Shown here in pieces: positions 9,047 through 17,722 of a stretch of 46,683 nt of DNA. Every line of letters starts with the position of its first letter. Within the stretch, counting starts at the first letter, position 1. The DNA is from CALARM01 sp964431735 (GTDB lineage: Bacteria > Vulcanimicrobiota > SpSt-956 > JAKJGF01): contig CAYSLJ010000038.1 in NCBI GenBank assembly GCA_964431735.1, positions 1 to 46,683 on the forward strand. The letters are read 5' to 3'. Both the position numbers and the translations under genes were made by a program. Under the pieces are notes generated by a model, which was given only the letters and a program-made list of their open reading frames with translations, searched no databases and was not told the origin of the DNA.

Positions 9047-12000
9047 CCCGTATTTCTCATAATAAAGCTTCGCCTGATGGACAAAAGCCTCCAATCGCGT
9101 AACAGTATTTGTCTCTTTAAATCCGTCATAGGGAGTTGCCAGAAAAGGCAGGTTATTATATCGTGAGAGAATCCTCTTGAATATGGGAATAGTCATATTG
9201 CTTAACATACAGTTAAGAACTATAAGATAATTTATACCTGCTATTCCCCTGTCTGCCAGATCTATTGCTCTCGCAAGATATGTCGTGGATACAGGGTCCA
9301 GATCGGGATTTATAAAAGAACTGATATCACGAACCATCTTTTCCGTGGGAAGAAGCCTTATATAATCAGTGTCCTTATCAAGTTCTTTTTCTATCCTTTT
9401 TGCCCATGATAAAAGCCAGTTTTTCTTTATTTTATAGTAATAATAACCTGCCATGTTACCCTTATTTTTCATTTCCTCTTCATGATACCGTTCGGAGAAA
9501 AAAGACATGAAATTGACCAGCGTAAAGAGTCCGTTACTGCACACTTCAACACCCATAGACTCAAATTTTCTGAATAAATCCTGATTGGCCCATGTGCTTA
9601 AAACAGTAAAAAATTCTCCCAAAACTCCTATCTTCGGTCTTTTTATACTCATGTCAGCAGGAACCGATTTTATCAGTTTAATACCTTTTTTCAAAGCTTC
9701 TATTATTTTATCATCATATATATAATTAAGAGAGGCGAAATGTTTAAGTGCATCGGAGAGAATATCAACAGCCCTGAGATAGGCTTCATCTGTTTTCCCT
9801 TTTTCCAGTTCGTAAGGCCTCCTTGAGAGAAGATAATTCTCAAGAACGCCTGCGCATAACCAGCCTTTCCATATGGCCTGAGTAAAATTAAGGCCGAACA
9901 TGCCGGAAAGTTCTTCGTAACGCCCTGACATAAGGGGATTGACTATTAATACATCGGTAAAACCCAGATTATTTAAAGCTATTTTATAAGAGAGCCCGTA
10001 CTGACTGTAACGACAGCAGCCGTCATAGGACATAAGAAGAATGGCGGTTTTATGAGGTTTAAAACCAGGCTCTTCCGTAAGTTTCACAATATCTCCTGTC
10101 GTAACAATAAAGGGATGACATTCGAGACCTGAAGCATATTTCCTTCCCAGTTCTTCTGTCCTGTCATCCTGGGGAGGAAGGGATTTTGTCTTTATACCTG
10201 CAATACTGAAGGCACTCTCCATAATTTTATTCATACCCGGAGCCACATAGTGAAAATAAAGGGTTCTGTCCTTAAGAAGATTAATTATTTTAGGGTCCGG
10301 TATAAAAGGATTGTAAATCTGAAGATCCCTCTTTATTATGATATTATAATCGCGGAACTTCAGAGGCTCTGTTTTATGATTGCCATTGATCGTATCAAGA
10401 AAAGCTTCAAGCCTGGTGATTACGCCTGCATCTGCAGTGTGTTCATCTACCTCCAGAACCATAAAAGGATGCCCCCTGAGTAGTTCATCCAGATACTTCA
10501 TGGCAAAAGAATCAGGGCCACAGCCGAAATTGGTAAGCATTATGACAGGGATATTATGTTTTCTGGCAATCAGAGCAGCTCTCATCAGGTCATGACTGTT
10601 TTTCCATACTACATTTTCAAAAGCTCTGTCCAGCTTCACTTCCGAAAGAGGAAGAAAATCATAAGGTATGGCAGTAACACCGGATTTTCTCAATTTTTTC
10701 CCTGTATGCATATTCTGCCCCTCATCGAACAGATGATGGGCTTTACCGAGTAATATAACGGTTCTACCGTCTTTTTTATCTAAAAACTCTTTTCCTCTTT
10801 CTACAAGCTTATTCTGAAATTCTTTCAGCGCTTTTTCTGCCAGGTTTATGGCATGTTCCGTTTTATACTGACTTTTACCGAGTTTCCTTCCCAGACTCAA
10901 AAGCTCTTCTTTCCAGCCAGTGCCGGAAAAATATAATATGGGAGTAATAAACTCGACACCATAATGTTCAAAAGCTGCCTGTAACATATAGGGAAGTCCC
11001 TGTATATAAGGACAGTTGTAGGTTCTCGGCAGGTCATCTGCTGTCCTGAACAGTTCTGCAATACTGGGGAAAAAAATCTTCTTTATTCCTTTGTTGAGGA
11101 GATTTTCTATATGTCCGTAAGCTACCTTTACAGGGAAACATGTTTCACTCTGTGTCCTTTTCAATCCCTTATAGACAAGTTCCCCTGAGGTTTCGTCTGA
11201 AAGGATTATTTTATAACCGAGTTCCGTAAAAAAGGCTTTCCAGAAGGGATAATCTTCAAAAAAGAAAATACTTCTGGGAATACCTATGACGGGAGAATTT
11301 ATATGGGAATCGTGACGCGTGACGCGTGACGCGTGACGCGTGACAGGGGACTCATTATTTTCTGTGACAGCAGGGTCATGAACGTTTTCAGGTAAATCCT
11401 CTTCTTCTCCTGTCAACAAAATTTTTCTTTCTTCAATGAGATCAGGTGTGTTATCATATAATTCTTTCTGTTCTTTACGGTCAAATCTACCGCAGATACT
11501 TCCCGAAGAGCCTTTTTCTTCACCGTTTATATAGATTTTTCTTATGTGACATACATTTGCACAGAGATGGCAGGTAAAGGATTTTATGGATATATTGCGA
11601 TTCTGAAGATTGAAACCTGCAAAGGACGTTTTCTCTGTATCGACAAAAACCTCCTGTGCGGCAAGAGCGGCACCTATGGCACCTGTCACGTCATGATGGA
11701 CATGAACATTTATCTTTTTTCCCGTAATATTTTCCATGGCAGACACTACGGCACTGTTTCCTGCAACACCGCCCTGAAAATAAATATTCTCACCTGTTTT
11801 CCTGTTATCCACCACTTTTTCTATATAATTATTTACAATCGCATAGGCAAGACCTGCTACAAGATTTTCCTTTTCAAGGCCTGACTGCTGATGATGTATT
11901 AAATCACTTTCCATAAAAACAGTACATCTTGTTCCCAGATCTCCGGGAGTTTTCCCGTTGAAAGCAAGACGGCTGAAATCATTTTTTATATCTATATTCA

Positions 12001-13378
12001 ATCTGGCAGCCTGTTCTTCCAGAAAAGATCCTGTTCCTGCTGCACAGACCTTGTTCATTTCAAAATCCACTACTGTTCCATGGTCAAACCTTATATATTT
12101 CGCATCCTGCCCTCCTATTTCAAAGAGTGTATCTATGGAAGGATCAAAATGGAGAGCCCCTTTTGCCTGTGCAGTAATTTCATTTATAACAGTATCTGCT
12201 CCCACAAGATGGCCTATGAAATAACGTCCGCTTCCTGTGACTCCCACACCTTTTACTATTACGGAAGACTCAAATTCTTTTCCCAGTTCAAGGAGACATT
12301 GTTTTACTGTTTCCACAGGTTTCCCGGAGGTAAAGAGATATTTTTTTCCGACAACATGGCCTGACATGTCAAGGAGAACAAGGTTGACACTTACAGCCCC
12401 CACATCTATACCGAGAAAAACATCTGTTGTTTTTAAAAGACAGGGAGAACAATTCGTATAATTATCTACTGCTTCTCTCGCAGGAAGGCTTGGCAAATAA
12501 CTTCTGTGGTTTCTGCTTATTTTAATTTCTTTTTCCAGAACAGTTATACATTCTTTCAGGGGAAACTTTTTAGAAGAAGATTCTTTTCTGGCAAAAAGGG
12601 AAGCACCGTAGGCTCCCATAAGGAGATAATGTTGTGGTATCAGGAGCTCCCCTTCGGGAAGGTTGAGAAGTGTTTCAAAAGCTTTTCTGACTCCTCTGTT
12701 CGCAGCGACACCGCCCTGAAACTGTACCGGTTTCGGCAGGTCTCTTCCTTTGCCGAGATTGGCAAGAAACCCTCTCGCAAGGGCAAAACACAGTCCTGCC
12801 ACTATATCTTCCACAGGAACCCCTTCCTGCTGCAGATGTATCATGTCACTTTTGGCAAAAACACTGCACCTTCCTGCTACAGGTGCGGGATTTACTGATT
12901 TGAGAGCAATTGAACCGAGTTCGTCTACGGGAAGGCCAAGCCTTTTCGCCTGCTGATCCAGGAAAGAGCCTGTGCCTGCGGCACACACGTCATTCATGCA
13001 GTTATCGCTTATAATTACTTTACCGGTTCTCTCATCTCTGTCAAGGAGGATTAATTTAGAATCCTGACCTCCTATTTCTATTATTGTTCTTATGTCAGGA
13101 TTAAGATAAGAGGCACCTTCCGCATGAGCAATTATTTCATTTACGGCATTACAGGAAAAAAGTTCGCTTAATATATTCCTTCCGCTTCCCGTAATAAATA
13201 TATTATCCAGAAGCTCGTATGTTGAAGAAAGATCATGTAAAACCTTGAGAAGAGTATGAAGAGGCTGCCCCTTTGTTCTTACATAGATACCTTCCTGTAA
13301 TCTGGCATTACTATCTATTATAACAAGATTAAGACTTATAGAGCCAAGGTCTATACCGGCATATATGGAATTTGACAT
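9035..13378 (-). CDS. Double acyl-CoA dehydratase activase / DUF2229 fusion (1447 aa)
   Basis: Two BcrA/BadF/HgdC-type ATPase modules are followed by a dehydratase-like half. Module 1 (6-265) has GIDLGSISLN, EIGGQDSK and CAAGTGSF with Cys132 and Cys171. Module 2 (about 320-575) has GIDVGAVSVN, EIGGQDAK and CAAGTGSF. A four-cysteine segment follows (CHLCANVC…C, about 600-635), then DUF2229 from about 695 (IGIPRSIFFFEDYPFW) and an HgdB-like C-terminus. In characterised relatives a [4Fe-4S] cluster bridges two ATPase subunits, and ATP hydrolysis drives a low-potential electron into a dehydratase or reductase. The substrate of these large fusions is unknown. Residues 679-691 (VTRHASRVTRHDS) are encoded by a heptamer array, and the tail RDA-stop also comes from the repeat. 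Probably co-transcribed with the ketosynthase-like gene 6 bp upstream. Confidence 0.88.
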   Translation of the reverse strand: MSNSIYAGIDLGSISLNLVIIDSNARLQEGIYVRTKGQPLHTLLKVLHDLSSTYELLDNIFITGSGRNILSELFSCNAVNEIIAHAEGASYLNPDIRTIIEIGGQDSKLILLDRDERTGKVIISDNCMNDVCAAGTGSFLDQQAKRLGLPVDELGSIALKSVNPAPVAGRCSVFAKSDMIHLQQEGVPVEDIVAGLCFALARGFLANLGKGRDLPKPVQFQGGVAANRGVRKAFETLLNLPEGELLIPQHYLLMGAYGASLFARKESSSKKFPLKECITVLEKEIKISRNHRSYLPSLPAREAVDNYTNCSPCLLKTTDVFLGIDVGAVSVNLVLLDMSGHVVGKKYLFTSGKPVETVKQCLLELGKEFESSVIVKGVGVTGSGRYFIGHLVGADTVINEITAQAKGALHFDPSIDTLFEIGGQDAKYIRFDHGTVVDFEMNKVCAAGTGSFLEEQAARLNIDIKNDFSRLAFNGKTPGDLGTRCTVFMESDLIHHQQSGLEKENLVAGLAYAIVNNYIEKVVDNRKTGENIYFQGGVAGNSAVVSAMENITGKKINVHVHHDVTGAIGAALAAQEVFVDTEKTSFAGFNLQNRNISIKSFTCHLCANVCHIRKIYINGEEKGSSGSICGRFDRKEQKELYDNTPDLIEERKILLTGEEEDLPENVHDPAVTENNESPVTRHASRVTRHDSHINSPVIGIPRSIFFFEDYPFWKAFFTELGYKIILSDETSGELVYKGLKRTQSETCFPVKVAYGHIENLLNKGIKKIFFPSIAELFRTADDLPRTYNCPYIQGLPYMLQAAFEHYGVEFITPILYFSGTGWKEELLSLGRKLGKSQYKTEHAINLAEKALKEFQNKLVERGKEFLDKKDGRTVILLGKAHHLFDEGQNMHTGKKLRKSGVTAIPYDFLPLSEVKLDRAFENVVWKNSHDLMRAALIARKHNIPVIMLTNFGCGPDSFAMKYLDELLRGHPFMVLEVDEHTADAGVITRLEAFLDTINGNHKTEPLKFRDYNIIIKRDLQIYNPFIPDPKIINLLKDRTLYFHYVAPGMNKIMESAFSIAGIKTKSLPPQDDRTEELGRKYASGLECHPFIVTTGDIVKLTEEPGFKPHKTAILLMSYDGCCRYSQYGLSYKIALNNLGFTDVLIVNPLMSGRYEELSGMFGLNFTQAIWKGWLCAGVLENYLLSRRPYELEKGKTDEAYLRAVDILSDALKHFASLNYIYDDKIIEALKKGIKLIKSVPADMSIKRPKIGVLGEFFTVLSTWANQDLFRKFESMGVEVCSNGLFTLVNFMSFFSERYHEEEMKNKGNMAGYYYYKIKKNWLLSWAKRIEKELDKDTDYIRLLPTEKMVRDISSFINPDLDPVSTTYLARAIDLADRGIAGINYLIVLNCMLSNMTIPIFKRILSRYNNLPFLATPYDGFKETNTVTRLEAFVHQAKLYYEKYGRDA
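11311..11345. repeat. Heptamer array inside the activase reading frame
   Basis: Five TGACGCG-type units (35 bp) lie within the gene. Read from the coding strand the unit is CGCGTCA, which has no stop in any frame and encodes the 7-residue cycle Arg-Val-Thr-Arg-His-Ala-Ser. It sits in the poorly conserved linker between the cysteine segment and DUF2229. Confidence 0.9.
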
Positions 13379-13384
13379 AAATAA

Positions 13385-14419
13385 TTATCTATTCTGGAAC
13401 GCACACCAGGCAGAGGTAAAACCGGCACTGCCAAAACCTATAAGGACATTACTGCCTTTCTTTAAAGTTCCGTCATCAATGGCAAGACCCATTGCAAGAG
13501 GAACTGAAGCAGATACTGTATTGCCGCATCTTGAATGAATATTATAGGCTTTATTTATATCCAGTTTACTGAGTTTTATAACCTTTTCAGTCATAGGATC
13601 ACTTGCAGCATGACTGAATATAATATCATAGTTAAATGTTCTGAGATACTCGTCTTCAAGGAAATGTCTGCAGATCTTCGGCAGAGCAACCTTGAATAAT
13701 TTTTCTCCGTAAGAATAGAACCTGAGAGGTTCCAGTTCGGTAAGTTCTCCTGTAGTGTATTGCTTCAGATTGGGAAGAGGAATCTTACAGAGATTATGTT
13801 TTTCTCCCCATGTCTTGAAGGTAAAATAAAAATCATTCTCAGGGCAGGCAGTGAATATTGTAGCTGTCGCAGCTTCTCCTATAGTAACACCGGGAAAAAG
13901 ATAATCTATTTCCTGATAATTTTTAAATTCAGTGGTTGTATATTCATAGGTATTGAACTCACAGTTCATAATCATAATATTCTTATAGGTACCGCTTTTT
14001 GTATAAAGGTATGCCATCTGAAGAGCTCTCATCCAGCTTGCACATGCATCCAGTATATCAAATCCCGTAGCTTTTTTTAATTTTAAAGAGTCAAGAAATA
14101 CATTGCATGTTGCAGGCTCAATCCAGCCGCGGCCAACTCCTACATAAAGAAGGAGATCTATATCCCTGGGAGACATATTTGCCTTTTCAAGTGCTTCTTT
14201 TCCTGCTTTTATACCGAACTGGAGTGAAGTTTCTCCTTCGGCTCTCTGATATCTTACATCAGAGCCAGATTTTTTAAAGAGATCTTCTATCTTCAGTTTC
14301 AGTTTCTTCAGATCTCCCTGAGACATATATTTACTGCTCTTTAACTCTACATCTCTTAAAATATCCTCATTTGTTACTTTTTTACTGGGAAGAGCATACC
14401 CTATAGATTTTATCTTCAT
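13385..14419 (-). CDS. FabH-like 3-oxoacyl-ACP synthase III family enzyme (344 aa)
   Basis: Thiolase-fold condensing enzyme. The catalytic Cys-His-Asn triad of the KAS III group is visible as Cys126 (ILDACASWMRAL), His270 (IFSHAASDP) and Asn300 (CGNTVSASVPLAM). The length is typical (about 320-350). Such enzymes condense an acyl-CoA or acyl thioester with malonyl-ACP or another acyl donor. The sequence around the triad departs from housekeeping FabH (DACAS rather than DACAA/AACAG; VSAS rather than TSAA), and no fab genes are nearby. With the activase 6 bp downstream, a dedicated acyl-CoA pathway is more likely than bulk fatty-acid initiation; this is inference from context. AAGGAG lies upstream of the ATG. 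Confidence 0.82.
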   Translation of the reverse strand: MKIKSIGYALPSKKVTNEDILRDVELKSSKYMSQGDLKKLKLKIEDLFKKSGSDVRYQRAEGETSLQFGIKAGKEALEKANMSPRDIDLLLYVGVGRGWIEPATCNVFLDSLKLKKATGFDILDACASWMRALQMAYLYTKSGTYKNIMIMNCEFNTYEYTTTEFKNYQEIDYLFPGVTIGEAATATIFTACPENDFYFTFKTWGEKHNLCKIPLPNLKQYTTGELTELEPLRFYSYGEKLFKVALPKICRHFLEDEYLRTFNYDIIFSHAASDPMTEKVIKLSKLDINKAYNIHSRCGNTVSASVPLAMGLAIDDGTLKKGSNVLIGFGSAGFTSAWCAFQNR

Positions 14420-14515
14420 TATCTATTAACTCCTTAATTTGTAGGGATAATTTAATCTATAAAAAATGAATACCTTAAAAAAGGCATTATAATCAGGTTC
14501 ATAACTTATTCATAT

Positions 14516-14548
14516 CGTGACACGTGACGCGTGACGCGTGACGCGAGG
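14516..14548. repeat. Heptamer array, TGACGCG family
   Basis: CGTGACA followed by CGTGACG units, ending in the recurrent tail GCGAGGA. It lies in the 331-bp gap between the HEAT-repeat gene and the ketosynthase-like gene. Apart from this array and the one at 14714-14742 I see no gene or clear promoter in that gap. Confidence 0.75.
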
Positions 14549-14713
14549 ATTACGTATATTCATTGTTACGACACACATTAAAGTATTCTCTAAAAAACCA
14601 TTTAAACCTTCCATAAAGTTCAGAAAAAATAAATTTATAAAGAAATCATATGAGAGGTGTAAAAGATGTAAGAAAAAATCATATATCATTTTTTAGATAT
14701 GACCTTTTACTCC

Positions 14714-14742
14714 CGTCACATGTTACGCATTACGGGTCACGA
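14714..14742. repeat. Heptamer array (reverse orientation) just 3' of the HEAT-repeat gene
   Basis: CGTCACA, TGTTACG, CATTACG and GGTCACG units form a degenerate array about 8 bp beyond the stop codon of the minus-strand gene that ends at 14751. A hairpin is possible but imperfect. Confidence 0.6.
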
Positions 14743-14750
14743 CTAAACTT

Positions 14751-16295
14751 TTAAACTTCCCTGAGTTCAATACTGCATTTCGGACAGCTTATAGAGGTTT
14801 CTCCATCTCCTATAAGTACTGTCATAGCACAGTTATTACATATTATCCTGTTACACTGAGGACACATGCCAAACCTCATTACTTCTAACTTACCTAGCAT
14901 ATCGGTAGAAGCCTTTCTGGAAATCATCTTACCGCATTTACCACATATAAATGTTTCATCTTCTCTGGGAGTTTTTCTGACATTGTGAAACATTTTAATA
15001 GTAGACGTGAAGAAGGTAGAAACTCTGTCTATAATACTGCCGCTGAAGATATAATTCGGTTTTAAAGTGCGTTTTTTCTTTTTATGGATCATTTTAACTG
15101 CAGTCACAGCAGTGTCTTTTATCTGTTCATCTTCATCTTTAGTAAAAGCTTCTATAGCCTCAAGTGCTTCGGTAGCTCTCATATATCCGAGAGCCTGTAT
15201 GGAAAGCTTTCTAATTCTTTTATCATAATTTGAAAGCTGTTCCTGAAAATATTTTATGCCGTTATCACCTGTCTTATTCAAAATTCTGCTTACTGTATCC
15301 TGAAATTTTACGTCATCTTTATTTTCTTCCAGAGTAAACATTAATGGAAGTAGTACATCATTACCCATTTCAGCAAGCTTTTCTTCCGATATGTCTCTGG
15401 AAAAATCTTTATTTTTTCGTAACATACCGATCATTAATTCAAATGCCTCGGCTCCGCCTGTTTTGCTTATAGCAGTTATAATAATTTCTTTAGTTTTATT
15501 ATCGCAGTTCTGAAGTATTTTATTAAAAGGACGAAGGGCTCTTTTATCTTTTATTTCTCCCAGAGCTTTAGCAGATGCTCTTACAACCTCTATCTTAGAA
15601 TCTTCAAGAGCACCAAGTAAATCTTCCACTGCAGCCAGATTTTTAATACGACCCAGGTAATCTACCGAAGAAACTCTCACCTGCCAGCTACTATCTTTTA
15701 ATCCCTTTAAAAATGGTTCTATTCCGAGAACCATCAACTTATCTATCTCTTCAGAAGCCATATTCTGAACGTCCCAGCTTCTGTCATTCAAAGCTTTCAG
15801 CAGTATGGTTACTGCCTGAATATTACCAATTCTTCCGAGAAATTTTACAGCCTGCTTTCTATCACTTTCTCTGGGGCTGCTCAGTTCATCATCAAGTTTA
15901 TCAATTATCTCCTGAACTACACTGTTTATCTTATCTACAGTCTTTCGTGCCACAGCCCTTACTTCCGGGTCATTATCAGTCTGAGCAAGGTGTATAACAG
16001 GGGTTAAAGCTCTATAATCAGCAAATTTTCCCAGAGCTTCTGCAGCAGCTTTCCTCATACGGCTGTAGTCATCGTTAAGACATGCTATAAGACTGTTGGC
16101 AGCCCGTTCATCTCCTATTTTTCCCAGAGCTTCTGCCGCTATTGTTCTCACTGCCACATTCGGATCAGAAAGAAGAGAGGTAAGAGGCTCCAGTGCATCA
16201 ACTACTTTTTCATTTCCAAGAGTTCTTGCTGCAGATAGTCTTACATATTCATCTTTACTGGATAAATCTCTTATGAGCTTATATGCTTCTAGCAT
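14751..16295 (-). CDS. HEAT-repeat protein with C-terminal zinc-binding domain (514 aa)
   Basis: Residues about 5-400 are a run of about 30-residue HEAT/PBS-lyase-type repeats (e.g. DPNVAVRTIAAEALGKIGDERA, DDSWQVRVSSVDYLGRI-like units), a helical solenoid for protein binding. A basic hinge (KMIHKKKKRTLK) leads to a cysteine-rich end: CGKCGK … CPQC … CNNC … CPKC, enough for two zinc sites of the treble-clef/zinc-ribbon type. There are no membrane segments and no enzyme motif. I choose the ATG at 16295 because GGAGAG sits 7 nt upstream; the longer frame to 16325 has no ribosome-binding site. The role is probably scaffolding, with the partner unknown. Confidence 0.8.
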   Translation of the reverse strand: MLEAYKLIRDLSSKDEYVRLSAARTLGNEKVVDALEPLTSLLSDPNVAVRTIAAEALGKIGDERAANSLIACLNDDYSRMRKAAAEALGKFADYRALTPVIHLAQTDNDPEVRAVARKTVDKINSVVQEIIDKLDDELSSPRESDRKQAVKFLGRIGNIQAVTILLKALNDRSWDVQNMASEEIDKLMVLGIEPFLKGLKDSSWQVRVSSVDYLGRIKNLAAVEDLLGALEDSKIEVVRASAKALGEIKDKRALRPFNKILQNCDNKTKEIIITAISKTGGAEAFELMIGMLRKNKDFSRDISEEKLAEMGNDVLLPLMFTLEENKDDVKFQDTVSRILNKTGDNGIKYFQEQLSNYDKRIRKLSIQALGYMRATEALEAIEAFTKDEDEQIKDTAVTAVKMIHKKKKRTLKPNYIFSGSIIDRVSTFFTSTIKMFHNVRKTPREDETFICGKCGKMISRKASTDMLGKLEVMRFGMCPQCNRIICNNCAMTVLIGDGETSISCPKCSIELREV

Positions 16296-16420
16296 GACTT
16301 TCTCTCCAAACGAATTTTTTGACATATTATAACATTTCTGTTAGTATAACCTGTAGCAATTTTTTTGCATTAATTCAGGTGGAAAAATTCGATTATTCCT
16401 TGCTTTACCACAGAATTTAT

Positions 16421-16681
16421 TTAAATTTTCGTTATAATTTTCAAAAAATCCTTTAATTCTTCTTTTCTTAATTTATTTATTATTCTGCTTATTTCTATTA
16501 TTTTATCTGTATTATCTATTTTGTCTTTTTTATTTTCTGTATTAAGAGATGTTTCTATTATTTGCTCTTCTTGTGTAATATCCTCTAATTTCGCTTTAAA
16601 AAGTTCTGGATTTATCCCGCATGTAATTACTTATTTTCGTTCCCGAGTGAAATCTGCCTCTATATTTATAGTTAGTTTCAT
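16421..16681 (-). pseudogene. Broken small gene or gene tail with in-frame stop
   Basis: Reading from an ATG at 16681 gives 86 codons of protein-like sequence (…EADFTRERK, stop, VITCGINPELFKAKLEDITQEEQ…ending LKDFLKIITKI) interrupted by TAA at codon 17. The first codons (MKLTI) come from the inverted-repeat end of a family-D element starting at 16667, so the original 5' end has probably been replaced by that insertion. The Lys/Glu-rich C-terminus is helical. No family is recognised. It could also be pure chance in AT-rich DNA. Confidence 0.3.
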
Positions 16682-16802
16682 AACAATTCATAATTAATGA
16701 GTGAATAGTGAGTAGTGAATAGTTAGTGACATTGCCATATTCTACTCACTACTCACCATTCACTATTCACTTAAATTCTAATAAGTTATGAAATACACTA
16801 TA
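16667..16802. mobile_element. Palindromic element, family D (TATAGTTAGTTTCATAAC ends), copy 1
   Basis: The left end TATAGTTAGTTTCATAAC matches the reverse complement of the right end (TATAGTGTATTTCATAAC). The 136-bp interior is a pair of facing arrays of TGAATAG/TGAGTAG heptamers (about 16694-16771) that can fold back on each other. There is no coding capacity. A second copy lies at about 41562-41663 and a lone left end at 33384-33401. Confidence 0.7.
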
Positions 16803-16829
16803 ATGACATTTATTATGTAATTTTCATAA

Positions 16830-16858
16830 AATCTGACTGCTGATAGCTGAACGCTTAC
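16830..16858. repeat. Partial family-E element, right end (AGCTGAT heptamers)
   Basis: Contains TGCTGATAGCTGAACGCTTAC, the same end sequence as the right edge of the complete family-E element at 18820-18957. The left part is missing. Confidence 0.55.
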
Positions 16859-16920
16859 ATATATTTTTCGGAAGAGCCCGGCAGTGGAAAGCTATAGGGC
16901 GACTTTTCGGATAGGCTCTT
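16857..16920. mobile_element. Solo end of family-C element
   Basis: TTTTTCGGAAGAGCC, then GGCAGTGGAAAGCT, then ACTTTTCGGATAGGCTCTTA. It matches one arm of the complete family-C element at 25956-26169 and the solo copy at 36907-36972. It abuts the family-B element that starts at 16918. Confidence 0.65.
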
Positions 16921-17009
16921 ACTGAGGTGAGTATAAATAATGCATATTTTATTCTCGTAACGCGTGACGGGAGGATGCAATTTATTACATGCTCATGCTC
17001 AGGTCAGTA
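16918..17009. mobile_element. Palindromic element, family B (TTACTGAGGTGAGTAT ends), copy 1
   Basis: The left end TTACTGAGGTGAGTAT and the right end (reverse complement TTACTGACCTGAGCAT) enclose a short TAACGCG/TGACGGG array at 16955-16970 followed by GAGGATGCAATTTATTACAT. Other copies: 17859-17963 (inverted) and 36751-36856. No coding capacity. Confidence 0.7.
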
Positions 17010-17196
17010 ATATCATTGAATAATCCAACAACGACAGATATAGCAAATCATTTTCGATGCGTATATTTACAGCATTACAACTTTATTAAAACTATAAATA
17101 TTACAAGGATTTTTCATAAAATTGTTGAACTTTAAGCCAAGGGAATCTGTATGCTTAAACCGGGCAGATGATGTATTATCGCTTGAATCTGTATAA

Positions 17197-17325
17197 TTAG
17201 GGGTTGTCAAGAAATAACCTCATCATATTTACAGTCTATATCGTGACGCGTAACGCGTAACGCGTGACGCGAGGATGATAACCATTCTAATAATTTGCCA
17301 GGGTTATTTTCTTACAGTCTCTTAT
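17197..17325. mobile_element. Palindromic element, family A (TTAGGAxTTGTCAGGAAAT ends), copy 1
   Basis: The left end TTAGGGGTTGTCAAGAAAT and the right end (reverse complement TAAGAGACTGTAAGAAAAT) enclose a four-unit heptamer array at 17242-17275 ending in GCGAGGA. It is closely similar to 41345-41461, with the same array of four units. The remaining stretches of this island (about 17010-17196 and 17326-17383) hold nothing I can assign. Confidence 0.75.
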
Positions 17326-17383
17326 TATTTTCTTTGCAGGAATTTTTAGATACCACCTGATAGAGGAGTAGAGGTGAAAAACA

Positions 17384-17560
17384 ATGGAGAAAACAAAAAT
17401 TGACTGGGATTTAATGCAGCTTTACATGAGAGTCTTACAGCTTAAAGGTTCTTTTGAAAAAAGCAAAAGAGAATATGAAGAGTATATAATAAAATGTGAA
17501 AAATCTATAGAAGAATGTAATGAAATGCTTAAAGATCTTGAAGAATTTACTCCTGATTGA
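17384..17560 (+). CDS. Small hypothetical protein (58 aa)
   Basis: An ATG preceded by GAGGAGTAGAGGTG opens a 58-residue frame: an N-terminal MEKTKIDWDLMQLYMRVLQLKG, then a strongly charged, Glu/Lys-rich helix with two cysteines (KCEKSIEEC), ending LKDLEEFTPD. It looks like a two-helix acidic protein. Codon use and the purine-rich leader resemble those of real genes here. It sits alone in a repeat-dense island, flanked by elements A and E. No family recognised. Confidence 0.6.
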   Translation: MEKTKIDWDLMQLYMRVLQLKGSFEKSKREYEEYIIKCEKSIEECNEMLKDLEEFTPD

Positions 17561-17581
17561 GCTGAATTTTCAAAAATTATT

Positions 17582-17618
17582 GTAAGCGTTCAGCATTTAG
17601 CTGTCAGCTAAAACGTAA
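17582..17618. repeat. Partial family-E element, left end
   Basis: GTAAGCGTTCAGCATTTAGC followed by TGTCAGCTAAAAC matches the left end of the complete element at 18820-18957. It lies 21 bp after the 58-residue gene. Confidence 0.55.
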
Positions 17619-17688
17619 AAAACCTGAATGTGTAAATTATTTAAATAAACTGCTTCTACATAATTTTCATCTAAAGCTTTATTTTACG

Positions 17689-17722
17689 ACATTAAAAATG
17701 AAAATCCTTATACTCTTAATAC
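17689..17722. repeat. Dispersed repeat F, copy 2
   Basis: ATTAAAAATGAAAATCCTTA then TACTCTTAA. Same family as 333-362 and the pair at 45286-45397. The rest of the 17619-17858 gap holds no gene that I can support. Confidence 0.5.

Noticed and set aside
11311..11345. CRISPR array
   Set aside because: Units are 7 bp, directly adjacent, with no 25-40 bp repeats, no spacers and no cas genes; the same holds for the other arrays.
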